A DNA stretch of 36,612 nt from Rhodothermus sp. (lineage in GTDB: Bacteria; Bacteroidota; Rhodothermia; Rhodothermales; Rhodothermaceae). Location of the stretch: contig JALSJJ010000254.1 of NCBI GenBank assembly GCA_026989375.1, positions 1-36,612 of the forward strand, given 5' to 3'. How positions within the stretch are numbered: position 1 is the first letter of the stretch; every line of letters begins with the position of its first letter. Both the position numbers and the translations under genes were made by a program. Of this stretch, positions 6,534 to 16,774 are shown piece after piece. The notes under the pieces are model-generated. The model ran no database searches. It was not told the DNA's origin and saw only the letters and a program-made list of their open reading frames with translations.

Positions 6534-8879
6534 ATGGAGTTTCTTGGAGCGCTTACAGCAAGCCATCCAATTCCCGGTGGCCTGGAGTTGCAGGTCGGTT
6601 CGGCGCGGCTTCGAATTCAGGCGCTGCATGACGGCCTTTTTCGAATCTGGTTGCATCCGGACGGCCGGCCCTTTCCAGCCCATCCGTTCTCTTATGCGGT
6701 ACGGTCGGAGTGCTTTACAGCAGCTCCCCCTTCTGTAGCCTTCCATAGCAGCGCAGACCATCTGGTATTGACCCAGGATGCCTGGCGCATTGTGATACAG
6801 CGTAATCCGGTGCGGCTCTGGTTCGAAGGTGCTTCGGGCATCCCCCTGGCTGCCGACAGCTTCGGAGCGGGCTGGGAAGCCGACCGTATCGCTGTCTGGA
6901 AAAAACGCGTCGAAGGCGAACGCTTCTTTGGACTGGGCGAAAAAACCGGGCCGCTCACACGCACGGGCCGCGCTTATGAGAACTGGAACACGGACGACTC
7001 GGGCTATAACACGCGGGACGACCCTCTCTACAAAACAATCCCGTTTTACCTGGCCCTCTGCCCCACGCCTGACCGGCATTTCGAAGCCTACGGCATCTTT
7101 TTCGACAATACGTTTCGTTCGTGGTTCGACTTTGGTGGACGGGCCTTGGAGCACGTGAGTTTCGGGGCCGATGGAGGCGAGCTGGTTTACTACTTTCTGG
7201 CCGGCCCTACACCGGCTGACGTGCTGGCCCGCTACACGTGGTTGACCGGACGCTTTCCCTTACCCCCCAGGTGGGCACTGGGTTACCACCAGAGTCGCTG
7301 GAGCTATTATCCAGAGGCCGTCGTAAAGGCCCTGGTTGCGGAGTTTCGAGCACGTCGTCTGCCCCTTGATGTCGTGCACCTCGATATTCATTACATGGAT
7401 GGCTACCGCATTTTTACCTGGGATCCGGAGCGCTTCCCTGATCCGCACCGGCTGGCGCAGGAGTTACGCCAGCAGGGCGTGCGGCTGGTCACTATCGTCG
7501 ATCCCGGCGTCAAGGTGGATCCAGGCTATCGTGTGCATGACGAAGGCCTGGCCGAAGATGTGTTTGTGCGTTACCCGGACGGTAGTCTATACGCGGGCAA
7601 CGTCTGGCCCGGACGGTGCTACTTTCCAGACTTTACCGATCCAAAGGCACGGGCCTGGTTTGGACGTTATGTCGGCGAATTTCTTCACACAGGGATCGCG
7701 GGCTTCTGGTGCGATATGAACGAACCCGCCATATTTGGCGGTGGCACCATGCCCGACCTGGTCATGCATCAACTCGAAGGACGGGGTGGTACGCACCGGG
7801 AAGCGCATAACGTCTATGGCCTGCTTATGGCCCGCGCGGTGTGGGAAGGCTGTCGGCAGCATGCTCCCGATCAGCGACCGTTTGTGATCACGCGAGCAGC
7901 CTATGCTGGCGTGCAACGCTATGCATGCGTCTGGACCGGCGACAATGTAGCGGACTGGTCGCACCTGCGCCAGGCGCTCACCATGATGCTTTCGCTGGGA
8001 CTCAGCGGCCAGCCCTTTTCCGGAAGTGACATCGGCGGTTTCATCGGCACCCCTTCGCCGGAGCTGTACGCCCGATGGATCCAGCTGGGCGCCTGCTCTC
8101 CGCTGTTTCGCACGCATACGGCCCATGGCACACCGGCCCAGGAACCCTGGAGCTTCGGCGAAGAGGTCGAAGCGATTGCCCGTAAATACCTGAAGTGGCG
8201 CTACCGGCTACTCCCGTATCTCTACACCTGCTTTGAAGAACACCTGCGCACCGGTCTGCCTGTGTTACGTCCCCTCTGGCTGCATGACTTTGAGGATCCG
8301 CGTACACATGATATCGACGATGCCTTTTTGCTGGGATCCCAGCTACTAATAGCCCCCATTCTGGAGCCAGGCGTCCGTAGCCGCCACGTCTATCTACCGA
8401 GCGGTCGGTGGTATGACTTCTGGAGCGATCGTTGCTACACAGGCCCTGCCGAAATCTTGGTCGAAGCTCCTCTGAACCTCATGCCCGTTTTCGTTCGGGC
8501 CGGCACCGTCCTGCCCCTGGGCCCTGCCCTCCAGCACACCGATGAGCCCTGTGAGACGCTGGAACTACATGTTTATCCAGGCCAGGGCCAAGGTATGCTC
8601 TATGAAGACGATGGGCATTCATGGGCTTACGAAGCTGGCGTTTTCCGCCGCACTACATTCACGCTGGAAGCCACTTCCTCCCGGCTGTCGCTAAAGGCCC
8701 ACACCGAAGGCTCCTACCGTTCGTCAATCACCCGCCTTCGACTCTACTGGCATGGGTGTGAAGCGTTACAGCCCTTACAGGTGGATGGACAGCCTGTCTC
8801 TCCCCATTATGATCCCATCCGTCGCTATCTGATCGCTGACCTTCCGGCCCATTTTACCCACGTGCATACCGAAACCTGA
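6534..8879 (+). CDS. Glycoside hydrolase family 31, probable alpha-glucosidase
   Basis: A 781-residue GH31 enzyme of normal length. The catalytic nucleophile is D394 in FWCDMNEPAIF and the acid/base is D470 in WTGDNVADWSHL. The substrate-pocket blocks GYHQSRWSYY, HLDIHYMDGYRIFTWD and FSGSDIGGF are also present. The N-terminal galactose-mutarotase-like beta domain is complete, and so are the C-terminal beta domains (ending near LPAHFTHV). It should release glucose from non-reducing ends of alpha-glucans or maltooligosaccharides. No signal peptide is visible, so it is probably cytoplasmic. The ATG at 6534 has no strong Shine-Dalgarno sequence. alpha-Xylosidase activity is less likely, but specificity cannot be read from sequence alone. 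Confidence 0.93.
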   Translation: MEFLGALTASHPIPGGLELQVGSARLRIQALHDGLFRIWLHPDGRPFPAHPFSYAVRSECFTAAPPSVAFHSSADHLVLTQDAWRIVIQRNPVRLWFEGASGIPLAADSFGAGWEADRIAVWKKRVEGERFFGLGEKTGPLTRTGRAYENWNTDDSGYNTRDDPLYKTIPFYLALCPTPDRHFEAYGIFFDNTFRSWFDFGGRALEHVSFGADGGELVYYFLAGPTPADVLARYTWLTGRFPLPPRWALGYHQSRWSYYPEAVVKALVAEFRARRLPLDVVHLDIHYMDGYRIFTWDPERFPDPHRLAQELRQQGVRLVTIVDPGVKVDPGYRVHDEGLAEDVFVRYPDGSLYAGNVWPGRCYFPDFTDPKARAWFGRYVGEFLHTGIAGFWCDMNEPAIFGGGTMPDLVMHQLEGRGGTHREAHNVYGLLMARAVWEGCRQHAPDQRPFVITRAAYAGVQRYACVWTGDNVADWSHLRQALTMMLSLGLSGQPFSGSDIGGFIGTPSPELYARWIQLGACSPLFRTHTAHGTPAQEPWSFGEEVEAIARKYLKWRYRLLPYLYTCFEEHLRTGLPVLRPLWLHDFEDPRTHDIDDAFLLGSQLLIAPILEPGVRSRHVYLPSGRWYDFWSDRCYTGPAEILVEAPLNLMPVFVRAGTVLPLGPALQHTDEPCETLELHVYPGQGQGMLYEDDGHSWAYEAGVFRRTTFTLEATSSRLSLKAHTEGSYRSSITRLRLYWHGCEALQPLQVDGQPVSPHYDPIRRYLIADLPAHFTHVHTET

Positions 8880-8989
8880 GGGCCCCACATGTCTGACAAC
8901 AACGGTCTGGCCGTTTGCGTTGGCTTCTCAATGCTTCATGAAAACGGTTCCAGAAAGGATGCCCATCACCGGTCGTTCAAACAGCTATC

Positions 8990-9020
8990 TTGAATATCCG
9001 TTATGATTTTCGTAAATTCT
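8990..9020 (+). promoter_or_regulatory. Possible Bacteroidota-type promoter upstream of the GT5-like gene
   Basis: TTG at 8990-8992 and TAAATTCT at 9013-9020 are separated by 20 bases. This approximates the -33 TTTG / -7 TAnnTTTG consensus known from Bacteroidota, with two mismatches in the -7 element. It lies in the 204-base gap after the GH31 gene, about 65 bases before the next start. Confidence 0.25.
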
Positions 9021-9083
9021 TGCGTTGTAGTACCCCACCGATCAAGTGTGATCATCCTGCCTACCAATCCGAACAAAAAAGAC

Positions 9084-9854
9084 ATGCCAATGCGCGTTCT
9101 ATTTGTTTCCAGCGAAATTATTCCTTTTGTGCAGGTGACCGAGGTTGCGGAGCTGGTCCGCCTGCTGCCGGAGCGGCTACAGGAGGCCGGCCTGGTAGAG
9201 CCGCGCATCATGATGCCGCGTTATGGGATTATTAGCGAACGCCGAAACCGCTTACATGAAGTTATTCGTCTTTCGGGCACCCACATACCCCTCGGGAAAG
9301 ACCAGGAAACGCTCAAGGTCAAGGTAGCCGCAATTCCCGGCATTCGATTGCAGGTCTACTTTATGGACAACACCCGCTATTTCAAACGTAAGGGGGTCTA
9401 TGCAGATAAAGAGGGGACGGAATTTCCGGACAACGTAGCGCGGGCGCTGTTTTTCGGTCGGGCCGTCCTGGAAACTGTGCGGAAACTGGGCTGGGCCCCG
9501 GACATTGTACACGCATTTGGTAGTCTGGCGGGTCTGGTACCATTTCTACTCACCACCGAATATGCACAGGATCCGCTCTTTGCACGAGCGCGGCGGATCT
9601 ATACCCCGGACGGCCTTTCGTTAAAAGCCCGCTTGCGCACTGCTGTGTTAGAAAAGCTACGGCTCCCTCAAGACGAGCTTCTGGCAGACCGCTCGCTGGA
9701 TGAAGCTGGCCGTGCCTTAGCTGAAGTGGTGGCTTATCCAGCTTCGCTGCAACCGGTTGAGAGCGAAGCGATGCAGTTTGCGGTAGAGCCTGAGGCCATT
9801 GTGGAGCAGGCGGCTGCACTCTATGAACAGCTGCTCAGTAGTGTGCCGGCTTGA
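9084..9854 (+). CDS. Short glycogen/starch synthase-like protein (GT5 N-terminal domain only)
   Basis: About 256 residues resembling the N-terminal GT5 half: MRVLFVSSEIIPFVQVTEVA, then PRYGIISERRNRLHEVIRLSG, VYFMDNTRYFKRKG, and WAPDIVHAFGSLAGLVP. Two things are missing. The ADP-glucose-binding lysine motif KxGGL after the first strand is replaced by VQVTEVAEL, and the second Rossmann domain is absent. Bacteroidota genomes carry a similar short protein, usually labelled glycogen synthase, beside a DUF4270 lipoprotein gene, as here. It is unlikely to be an active synthase and its role is unknown. The start is ATG 9084 or 9090; an upstream in-frame extension reads as non-family sequence. Confidence 0.85.
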   Translation: MPMRVLFVSSEIIPFVQVTEVAELVRLLPERLQEAGLVEPRIMMPRYGIISERRNRLHEVIRLSGTHIPLGKDQETLKVKVAAIPGIRLQVYFMDNTRYFKRKGVYADKEGTEFPDNVARALFFGRAVLETVRKLGWAPDIVHAFGSLAGLVPFLLTTEYAQDPLFARARRIYTPDGLSLKARLRTAVLEKLRLPQDELLADRSLDEAGRALAEVVAYPASLQPVESEAMQFAVEPEAIVEQAAALYEQLLSSVPA

Positions 9855-9920
9855 GCATGCCGGTCAGGGAAAACTTGCAAGTAGCTCCTGCGTTAATCGC
9901 ACCGTTCCCAGGCACAGGCA

Positions 9921-9949
9921 AGCCCCTCGACCCTGTCGAGAGGGCTTTT
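9921..9949 (+). terminator. Intrinsic terminator after the GT5-like gene
   Basis: AGCCC-CTCGA (9921-9930) pairs with TCGAG-A-GGGCT (9936-9946), leaving one unpaired A and a 5-base loop, and is followed by TTTT. It separates the GT5-like gene from the DUF4270 lipoprotein gene, which therefore probably has its own promoter or is reached by read-through. Confidence 0.8.
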
Positions 9950-10023
9950 GCCTTTCTCGAACACGAAACGACGGCCGGAGATCGTTCTTTAGGCGCGGTC
10001 CCACGGGTCAGTTGAAAACGTCC

Positions 10024-11175
10024 ATGCAACGTTTGTTTATCTGGAGCTTCTGCGTATTGCTTTTGCTGTTCACGGCAGGCTGCGACGATCCATCGGCCGT
10101 GGGCATTGGCCTTATCGGCGAAGAAGGGATACCTCAGACCGTACGGTTGCCGGCTGATTCTGTGTTGACGGCTTTGCAGCGAGATCGTACCGGGAACACC
10201 TCCCAGGTGCTGGCTGGTCGCGTGGCCGATCCACTGCTTGGTACGCTGGCCGCCACTGGCTATCTGGACTTCATTAGAAGTCCCGGGACTCGTGTAGACA
10301 CTACGATCGTCAGCGTACGCCTGGAGCTCAGGCGGAGTTACCTCTACGGCGACACGCTCGCTGCGGTGACCCTGGCGCTGCACGACATGCTGGAAGATTG
10401 GCCCTTCAGTGGGGTTGCGGCCGATACCACGCTAAGCGCTGGCCCTCAGGTCCGTACTTTTACGTTCGCACCCACCGACACGCTGGTACAAGTTGAGCTG
10501 CCTGCTGAGTGGATTGCCGCCAACGATACTACGTTGCGAAGCAATACGTTTTCCACCAGCTTTCATGGGTTTCAATTGAGGCCTGTAGCAGGCAATGCAG
10601 TGGTAGGCTTTCGGTTCGCAACAGCCCGGATGGTTATCATCACCGCAACGGACACGCTCACCTTTACGGCTTCCAAAGCCCTGACCACCGTGATGCAGGA
10701 ACGCACGGTGCCGCTACCTGATGGGCGTGCATTGCTACAGGACGGCACCGGCACTATTGTGCGCCTGCGCTTCAACTTTTTAGCCGACAGCGTCTATGAG
10801 GCTGGCCTCCATGCGGCCGTGCTGGACGTACCGCTGGATTCTGTACGACTCCAACAGCAACCTGCAGGTTTTGTGCGGCCGCTTCCGCCCACCGTTCGGT
10901 TGATCGGCGTTGATGCAAACGGCAACGTTCCGCTCACCTCGCTGGGTGAACCTGTGGTCCTGGCTACGACTACACCCACCGATGGGCGGCTGCGGTTTCG
11001 GCTTACCGGAACCGCCCTTCAGGCCTTGCAGCGGCTGATGCTGGGCGAAACTCCTATCCAGTATCTGCAGCTGGAATTTCCCACGGGGGATAACACGCTC
11101 AGTCCCCTGTTGCTGTACGCTGAACCTTCTCGGGGTCCTGTCCTGATTCTGATACTTACGCCGCCTTCGTCATGA
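10024..11175 (+). CDS. DUF4270 family lipoprotein
   Basis: A 383-residue protein starting at the ATG at 10024. It has a lipoprotein signal peptide (MQRLFIWSFCVLLLLFTAGC) whose lipobox cysteine is residue 20, followed by DDPS. The mature part begins with GIGLIGEEG and continues as beta-rich repeats with SVLTALQRDRTGNTSQVLAG, typical of DUF4270. These are surface or periplasmic lipoproteins of unknown function in Bacteroidota. The gene is translationally coupled to the next one (ATGA overlap at 11172-11175), suggesting that the lipoprotein and the outer-membrane barrel act together in the envelope. A longer open frame extends upstream of 10024 but lacks the signal peptide at its start. Confidence 0.85.
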   Translation: MQRLFIWSFCVLLLLFTAGCDDPSAVGIGLIGEEGIPQTVRLPADSVLTALQRDRTGNTSQVLAGRVADPLLGTLAATGYLDFIRSPGTRVDTTIVSVRLELRRSYLYGDTLAAVTLALHDMLEDWPFSGVAADTTLSAGPQVRTFTFAPTDTLVQVELPAEWIAANDTTLRSNTFSTSFHGFQLRPVAGNAVVGFRFATARMVIITATDTLTFTASKALTTVMQERTVPLPDGRALLQDGTGTIVRLRFNFLADSVYEAGLHAAVLDVPLDSVRLQQQPAGFVRPLPPTVRLIGVDANGNVPLTSLGEPVVLATTTPTDGRLRFRLTGTALQALQRLMLGETPIQYLQLEFPTGDNTLSPLLLYAEPSRGPVLILILTPPSS

Positions 11176-12503
11176 ACACACCTGCCTTCCAACGACTTGT
11201 GGGTCTGTTACTCCTGCTTGGGCTGGTCCTTCCGGCCGCTGCCCAGCAGACAGGAGAAGGCTCCGTGTACTCACGTTTCGGCCTGGGAAGCCGTATACTT
11301 TACGCCTCCTCCCAGCAGCAGGCCATGGGCGGCGGGGGCGTAGCCCTGTCTAATCTGAACTACCTGAACCTGAGTAATCCGGCCACCTGGTCGGCGCAGG
11401 TGTTGACACGTGCCAGTGGTAGCGTGCTCTTTCAGCGCCTCTGGGCCACCGATGCTTCAGGCAACACCTCGCGCCTGGGCTTCGGAGCCCTGCAAGCCGT
11501 GCACCTGAGCTTTCCCCTTCGAACACGCCGGATTGGACTGGGGCTGGCCTTTCGCCCTTACACCCGGGCTAATTACCTGGTGCGAACCAGTGCCTTGCTG
11601 GCACATCCTGATCTGGGAGATACCATTCGCTACCAGATTGATTATGCAGGAGAAGGCGGCCTGCAGCAGCTAAACGCCGGCGTGGGGGTTTATGTGCATC
11701 CGCAACTCAGCGTGGGCCTGCGGGCCGATCTGATTTTCGGCATCATTGAGCACACGCAGCGCACGCGCTTCTTCGACCCGGATCTTCCGGGCCTCATTCC
11801 GACGGAATATGCCCCTACCCTGTTTGCAACCTCCACGCGCCTGGCCGGCGTACGGGCTACCGCAGGGTTGCTCTTTCGGCTGCCGCTCAGTGACCAACAA
11901 ACCTCGGATGCCCTGACGCTGGGAGTGACGTTCTCGACTCCGACCACGCTACGTGCCACACGCGTGTACACCCTGGGCGAGAGCCTGGACCGGGACACCC
12001 TGAAAACAGCCCTCCATGGGGACGTCTACCTCCCACTCTCGGTCGCCTGGGGGGTGTCCTATCAGCAGGACAATCGCTGGACGTTCGTGTTAGATGGACT
12101 ATACGAACCCTGGTCGCGCTTCCGAAGTGATCTCCCTTTTGCCGGATACACTCCGAATGGCGAAAATCTTTTTAAAGACTTTGTGCGGCTATCAGCCGGT
12201 CTTGAATACCTGCCGGCTGGAACCGATTATTCGGCTCCGTATTTTCACCAGGTAGCCTACCGCATCGGGCTTTACTGGGAGCGTGCGTACGTCGATCCGA
12301 GCCCAGAAGTCTCCCTGCGCACGCTGGCTGTAACGGCCGGGTTGAGCTTTCCGACTTTGTTTCCTGGCACGCGCCTTGACGTTAACCTGACAGCAGGCAT
12401 GCGAGGCACAACTGCCTATAACCTTGTGCGTGATGTATATTATCGCATCGGGCTAAGCCTCAATGTAGGCGAACGCTGGTTCCTGCAGCGACGCTTTAAT
12501 TGA
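11172..12503 (+). CDS. Outer-membrane beta-barrel protein (uncharacterised, FadL/PorV-like architecture)
   Basis: A 443-residue protein with a signal peptide (about 1-24, ending LPAAAQQ). It then shows alternating hydrophobic/polar strands, the GSVYSRFGLG start and an AMGGGGVALSNLNYLNLSNPA segment typical of Bacteroidota barrel proteins in the FadL-like superfamily. The C-terminus (YYRIGLSLNVGERWFLQRRFN) looks like final barrel strands. It overlaps the DUF4270 gene by four bases. Function is unknown; transport of hydrophobic compounds or a scaffold role is only an inference from architecture. Confidence 0.7.
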   Translation: MNTPAFQRLVGLLLLLGLVLPAAAQQTGEGSVYSRFGLGSRILYASSQQQAMGGGGVALSNLNYLNLSNPATWSAQVLTRASGSVLFQRLWATDASGNTSRLGFGALQAVHLSFPLRTRRIGLGLAFRPYTRANYLVRTSALLAHPDLGDTIRYQIDYAGEGGLQQLNAGVGVYVHPQLSVGLRADLIFGIIEHTQRTRFFDPDLPGLIPTEYAPTLFATSTRLAGVRATAGLLFRLPLSDQQTSDALTLGVTFSTPTTLRATRVYTLGESLDRDTLKTALHGDVYLPLSVAWGVSYQQDNRWTFVLDGLYEPWSRFRSDLPFAGYTPNGENLFKDFVRLSAGLEYLPAGTDYSAPYFHQVAYRIGLYWERAYVDPSPEVSLRTLAVTAGLSFPTLFPGTRLDVNLTAGMRGTTAYNLVRDVYYRIGLSLNVGERWFLQRRFN

Positions 12504-12537
12504 ACGTGATATCTGCCAACCAGTCAATAAACAGACG

Positions 12538-13935
12538 ATGATTCGGGCCACAGAGACTTTCGCAGGGCAAGCCCAAAAGAAGGGCCTCTGGGGCGGCATC
12601 CTTGGATTGCTCCTGATGGTCTTCAGTGCCCAGGCTCAGCCCGTTTCCGCCCAACAACACCAGCAACATCACCCTCACGAAGAGGAAATTGACGAGCATA
12701 CCAAGGCGGTAAACTACAGTCTTTACTATGAATACTTCAAAAACGGAGACTATGCAGCCGCCCTGCCCTATCTGCGCTGGATGATCCAGCATGCGCCTGA
12801 GTATGCAGGTCCCGGACGCAAAGACGATCGCAATTTTGAGCGCATTATCAAGATTCACGAAGAGCTGGCCAAAGCAAGCGACGATCCGGAAATCGCTCGG
12901 GTCCATCTGGACTCCGCACTGGCCTACTTCGACATGGCGCTGGAAGTGTTGCCGACACGGGGGGTTGACCTGGACACGGTCACCTGGTACATCCGCCGAG
13001 GTCGGCTTATCCAGCGCTTTCCGGAGTTGCTGGCCGATCGTCAGCAAGAAGCCGCTGCATACTACCGCAAAGCGTTTGAGCTGGCACCAGAACGGGTAGA
13101 CGACTACTCCATCCAGGTCGTCATCGCAGGACTGGTCCAGGAAGGCCGGAAAGAAGAGGCCGTTGCGTTCATGGATCAAGTGGAAGCTGCACTGGGTGAT
13201 GATCCAGAGCGGGCCTCACTGATGGAATACATCACCACGGTCCGGGATAATCTCTTCCAGACGCCCGAAGAGCGCATGGCCTTTCTGGAGGATCGGTTAG
13301 CCAAAGACTCCACAAACCTGGAGCTCATCTCTGAGCTATTCGACATCTATCGCCAGTTGGGCGAACGCGAAAAAATGTACCAGTTGGCCGAGCGCCTTCT
13401 TGCGCTGAAGCAAGACGCGCACACCTATCACATGGTGGGGAAGCTCTACCTGGACGATGGCGAACCTGCCAGAGCGCTGGAGTACTTCCGCCAGGCGATG
13501 AAAGCCCCGGGCTTAGACGAAGTGGCCCGCGAGCTCTACTTCAATGCCGGCGTGGCCGAACAGCAGCTCGGACGTCTGGCCAACGCCCGCACATATTTCC
13601 GGCGTGCCCTGCAGGTCGATCCTCAGTTCGGCAGAGCCTACCTTGCTATTGGCGACCTGTATGCCCAGGCGGTCGCCGAGTGTGGAAGCCAGCTTGAGCG
13701 TGAAGATCGCGCGGTCTACTGGCTGGCTGTCGACTATTATGAACGGGCCAAGCGCGTAGATCCCTCGGTAGCCAACGAGGCCAATCGTAAGATCAACACG
13801 TACCGTAAGTATTTCCCGGATCAGGAAGCCCTCTTTTTCAAAGGATGGAAAGTCGGCCAGCCCTATAAGATCGACTACGGCTGTTACGCCTGGATCAACG
13901 AAGAAACCACCGTCAAACCACCACCTTCTTCATAA
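12538..13935 (+). CDS. Secreted/periplasmic tetratricopeptide-repeat protein
   Basis: A 465-residue protein with an N-terminal hydrophobic signal (about residues 19-33, WGGILGLLLMVFSAQAQ) and a His/Glu-rich linker (HQQHHPHEEEIDEH). It then has repeated helical TPR units. Clear ones include NGDYAAALPYLRWMIQHAPE, AAAYYRKAFELAPERVD, GEPARALEYFRQAMKA, LGRLANARTYFRRALQVDPQ and AVDYYERAKRVDPS. It probably serves as a protein-protein interaction scaffold in the envelope. It follows the barrel gene by 34 bases in the same direction and is closed by a strong terminator. No enzymatic motif is visible. Confidence 0.85.
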   Translation: MIRATETFAGQAQKKGLWGGILGLLLMVFSAQAQPVSAQQHQQHHPHEEEIDEHTKAVNYSLYYEYFKNGDYAAALPYLRWMIQHAPEYAGPGRKDDRNFERIIKIHEELAKASDDPEIARVHLDSALAYFDMALEVLPTRGVDLDTVTWYIRRGRLIQRFPELLADRQQEAAAYYRKAFELAPERVDDYSIQVVIAGLVQEGRKEEAVAFMDQVEAALGDDPERASLMEYITTVRDNLFQTPEERMAFLEDRLAKDSTNLELISELFDIYRQLGEREKMYQLAERLLALKQDAHTYHMVGKLYLDDGEPARALEYFRQAMKAPGLDEVARELYFNAGVAEQQLGRLANARTYFRRALQVDPQFGRAYLAIGDLYAQAVAECGSQLEREDRAVYWLAVDYYERAKRVDPSVANEANRKINTYRKYFPDQEALFFKGWKVGQPYKIDYGCYAWINEETTVKPPPSS

Positions 13936-13952
13936 AGGAAGATTGCCTCAAG

Positions 13953-13990
13953 AAGAAGGCCGGTTGGAGAGACCGGCCTTCTTCCTTTTT
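13953..13990 (+). terminator. Strong intrinsic terminator after the TPR gene
   Basis: A perfect 12-bp stem, AAGAAGGCCGGT (13953-13964) with ACCGGCCTTCTT (13972-13983), has a 7-base loop and is followed by CC and TTTTT. The stem is flanked by A/T-rich sequence on both sides, so it could act in both directions. It separates the envelope gene cluster from eno. Confidence 0.9.
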
Positions 13991-14059
13991 ATGCAAAGCG
14001 CTTTCCTTCCCCGGTATTTCGCTTGAGCTTTGGGGGAAAGATCACGAACTTCTTCCTGA

Positions 14060-15376
<1,317 letters not shown>

Positions 15377-15379
15377 CCG

Positions 15380-15685
15380 ATGCCTGTGTCTCGCTACACC
15401 AACTTTCCTCGCCCGAGCAGACGGCGTCGCCGCCTGTTCATGCTGATAATGCTGTTGCTGCTGGTATGGATTGCCTTTTTCGACAGCCATAGCCTTTACC
15501 GGCGCCTTCGGTGGGGCTATGAAGCTGCCCGCCTGCGGGCTCAGAATGAAGCGCTCCGCCAGGCTATCGATTCGCTCCAGCAGCAGCTGCAGCACGGAAT
15601 ATCTGACGAGATGGTCGAGCGTATCGCCCGCGAGCAATACGGCATGCGCCGTCCGGGTGAAACGGTGTACCGGGTCGAAGAATAA
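15380..15685 (+). CDS. ftsB: FtsB/DivIC-like septum formation initiator protein
   Basis: A 101-residue bitopic membrane protein. It has a basic cytoplasmic N-terminus (PRPSRRRRRLF), one membrane segment (about 20-36, MLIMLLLLVWIAFF) and a coiled coil (RAQNEALRQAIDSLQQQLQ). It ends with the family tail VERIAREQYGMRRPGETVYRVEE. FtsB-type proteins form a divisome complex with FtsL and FtsQ at the septum. The start is 3 bases after the eno stop. Its size and tail motif fit the family well; FtsL is unlikely because of that tail. Confidence 0.92.
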   Translation: MPVSRYTNFPRPSRRRRRLFMLIMLLLLVWIAFFDSHSLYRRLRWGYEAARLRAQNEALRQAIDSLQQQLQHGISDEMVERIAREQYGMRRPGETVYRVEE

Positions 15686-15697
15686 CGTTGCCCATTG

Positions 15698-16699
15698 ATG
15701 AGCGCTTCGGTTCCCGCCTTTGCTATTGGTATTGATCTGGGAGGTACCACCATCAAGGCCGCGCTGGTGGAACGCGGCGTGGGTATTCAGCACGAGATGA
15801 GCCATCCTACCGAAGCTGAAGAAGGCCCGCCTCATGTCATCCGTCGCATTGTCGAGATGATTCAGCCACTTATCGAGCGGGCCCCTAACCGAGAAATCGC
15901 CGGCATTGGCATCGGAGCGCCAGGTACCGTCAACTGGGAACGCACAGCGGTCATTTATCCACCTAATTTGCCAGGCTGGGGCATTGTCGATCTACGCCAA
16001 GAACTTCAGAAAGCGCTGGGCCGCTCTCTACCCGTCTTTGTCGAGAACGATGCCAATCTGGCCGGTCTGGGCTCAGCGCACTATGGGGCCGGCCGCCCGT
16101 TCGACTCGTTTATTATGGTAACGCTGGGCACTGGCGTAGGCGGTGCCATCATCTACCGAAATCGTATCTTTCGAGGCACAACCGGTGGTGCTGGCGAAAT
16201 TGGCCACATGAGTATCGACTATGAAGGACCGCTTGATCGTTACGGCATTGCCGGTTCTATCGAAGCCTATATTGGCCAGCGTTTTCTATCGCGCTATGCC
16301 CGCTACCGGCTGTTGACACATCGCGACAGTCTGGTGCATCAGATGGCCGGCGCGGACCTGCGTAACATCACCCCCCGAATCCTCTACGAAGCCGCTCGTG
16401 CCGGAGATGTGCTGGCCCGCGAAGTGTTGGCCTGGGCCGGACATAAACTGGGCTGCGTGCTGGCTTCGGCTGTTAACCTGTTGGACATACACAAGATTGT
16501 TGTAGGAGGCGGCGTATCAGCTGCCGGTGAATTCATTCTGGAGCCGGCCCGCCGGGCTCTTCGTCGCTACGTGATCCCTGCACTCCGCGACCGCGTAGAG
16601 GTTGTCCGCGAAACACTGGGCAACGAGGCTGGCATGCTGGGTGCCGCCCAGCTTGTCTTTCAACTGCTGGAGCAGCCTCGGGAAGATCTGGAAGCCTGA
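15698..16699 (+). CDS. ROK family sugar kinase (glucokinase-like), zinc-motif cysteines missing
   Basis: A 333-residue ROK protein. It has the phosphate-binding motif DLGGTTIK (D13-K20), the catalytic aspartate in VENDANLAGLG, LGTGVGGAII, and a GEIGH motif with H170. After this histidine ROK proteins usually have CxCGxxGCxE, whose cysteines bind zinc. Here the aligned segment is D180-R-Y-G-I-A-G-S-I-E189: all three cysteines are replaced (D180, Y182, S187), while the glycines and final glutamate remain. It has no DNA-binding N-terminus, so it is a kinase rather than a repressor. Its place after eno suggests glucose phosphorylation, but specificity is inferred. The ATG at 15698 is preferred over the TTG just before it. 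Confidence 0.88.
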   Translation: MSASVPAFAIGIDLGGTTIKAALVERGVGIQHEMSHPTEAEEGPPHVIRRIVEMIQPLIERAPNREIAGIGIGAPGTVNWERTAVIYPPNLPGWGIVDLRQELQKALGRSLPVFVENDANLAGLGSAHYGAGRPFDSFIMVTLGTGVGGAIIYRNRIFRGTTGGAGEIGHMSIDYEGPLDRYGIAGSIEAYIGQRFLSRYARYRLLTHRDSLVHQMAGADLRNITPRILYEAARAGDVLAREVLAWAGHKLGCVLASAVNLLDIHKIVVGGGVSAAGEFILEPARRALRRYVIPALRDRVEVVRETLGNEAGMLGAAQLVFQLLEQPREDLEA

Positions 16700-16774
16700 C
16701 CTGATCCGGGAACCCGCCGCCCGCTGTCCGGTGCATCTTCTCATTACCCATGAGAGCATAGCCTTGCTTGCCCG

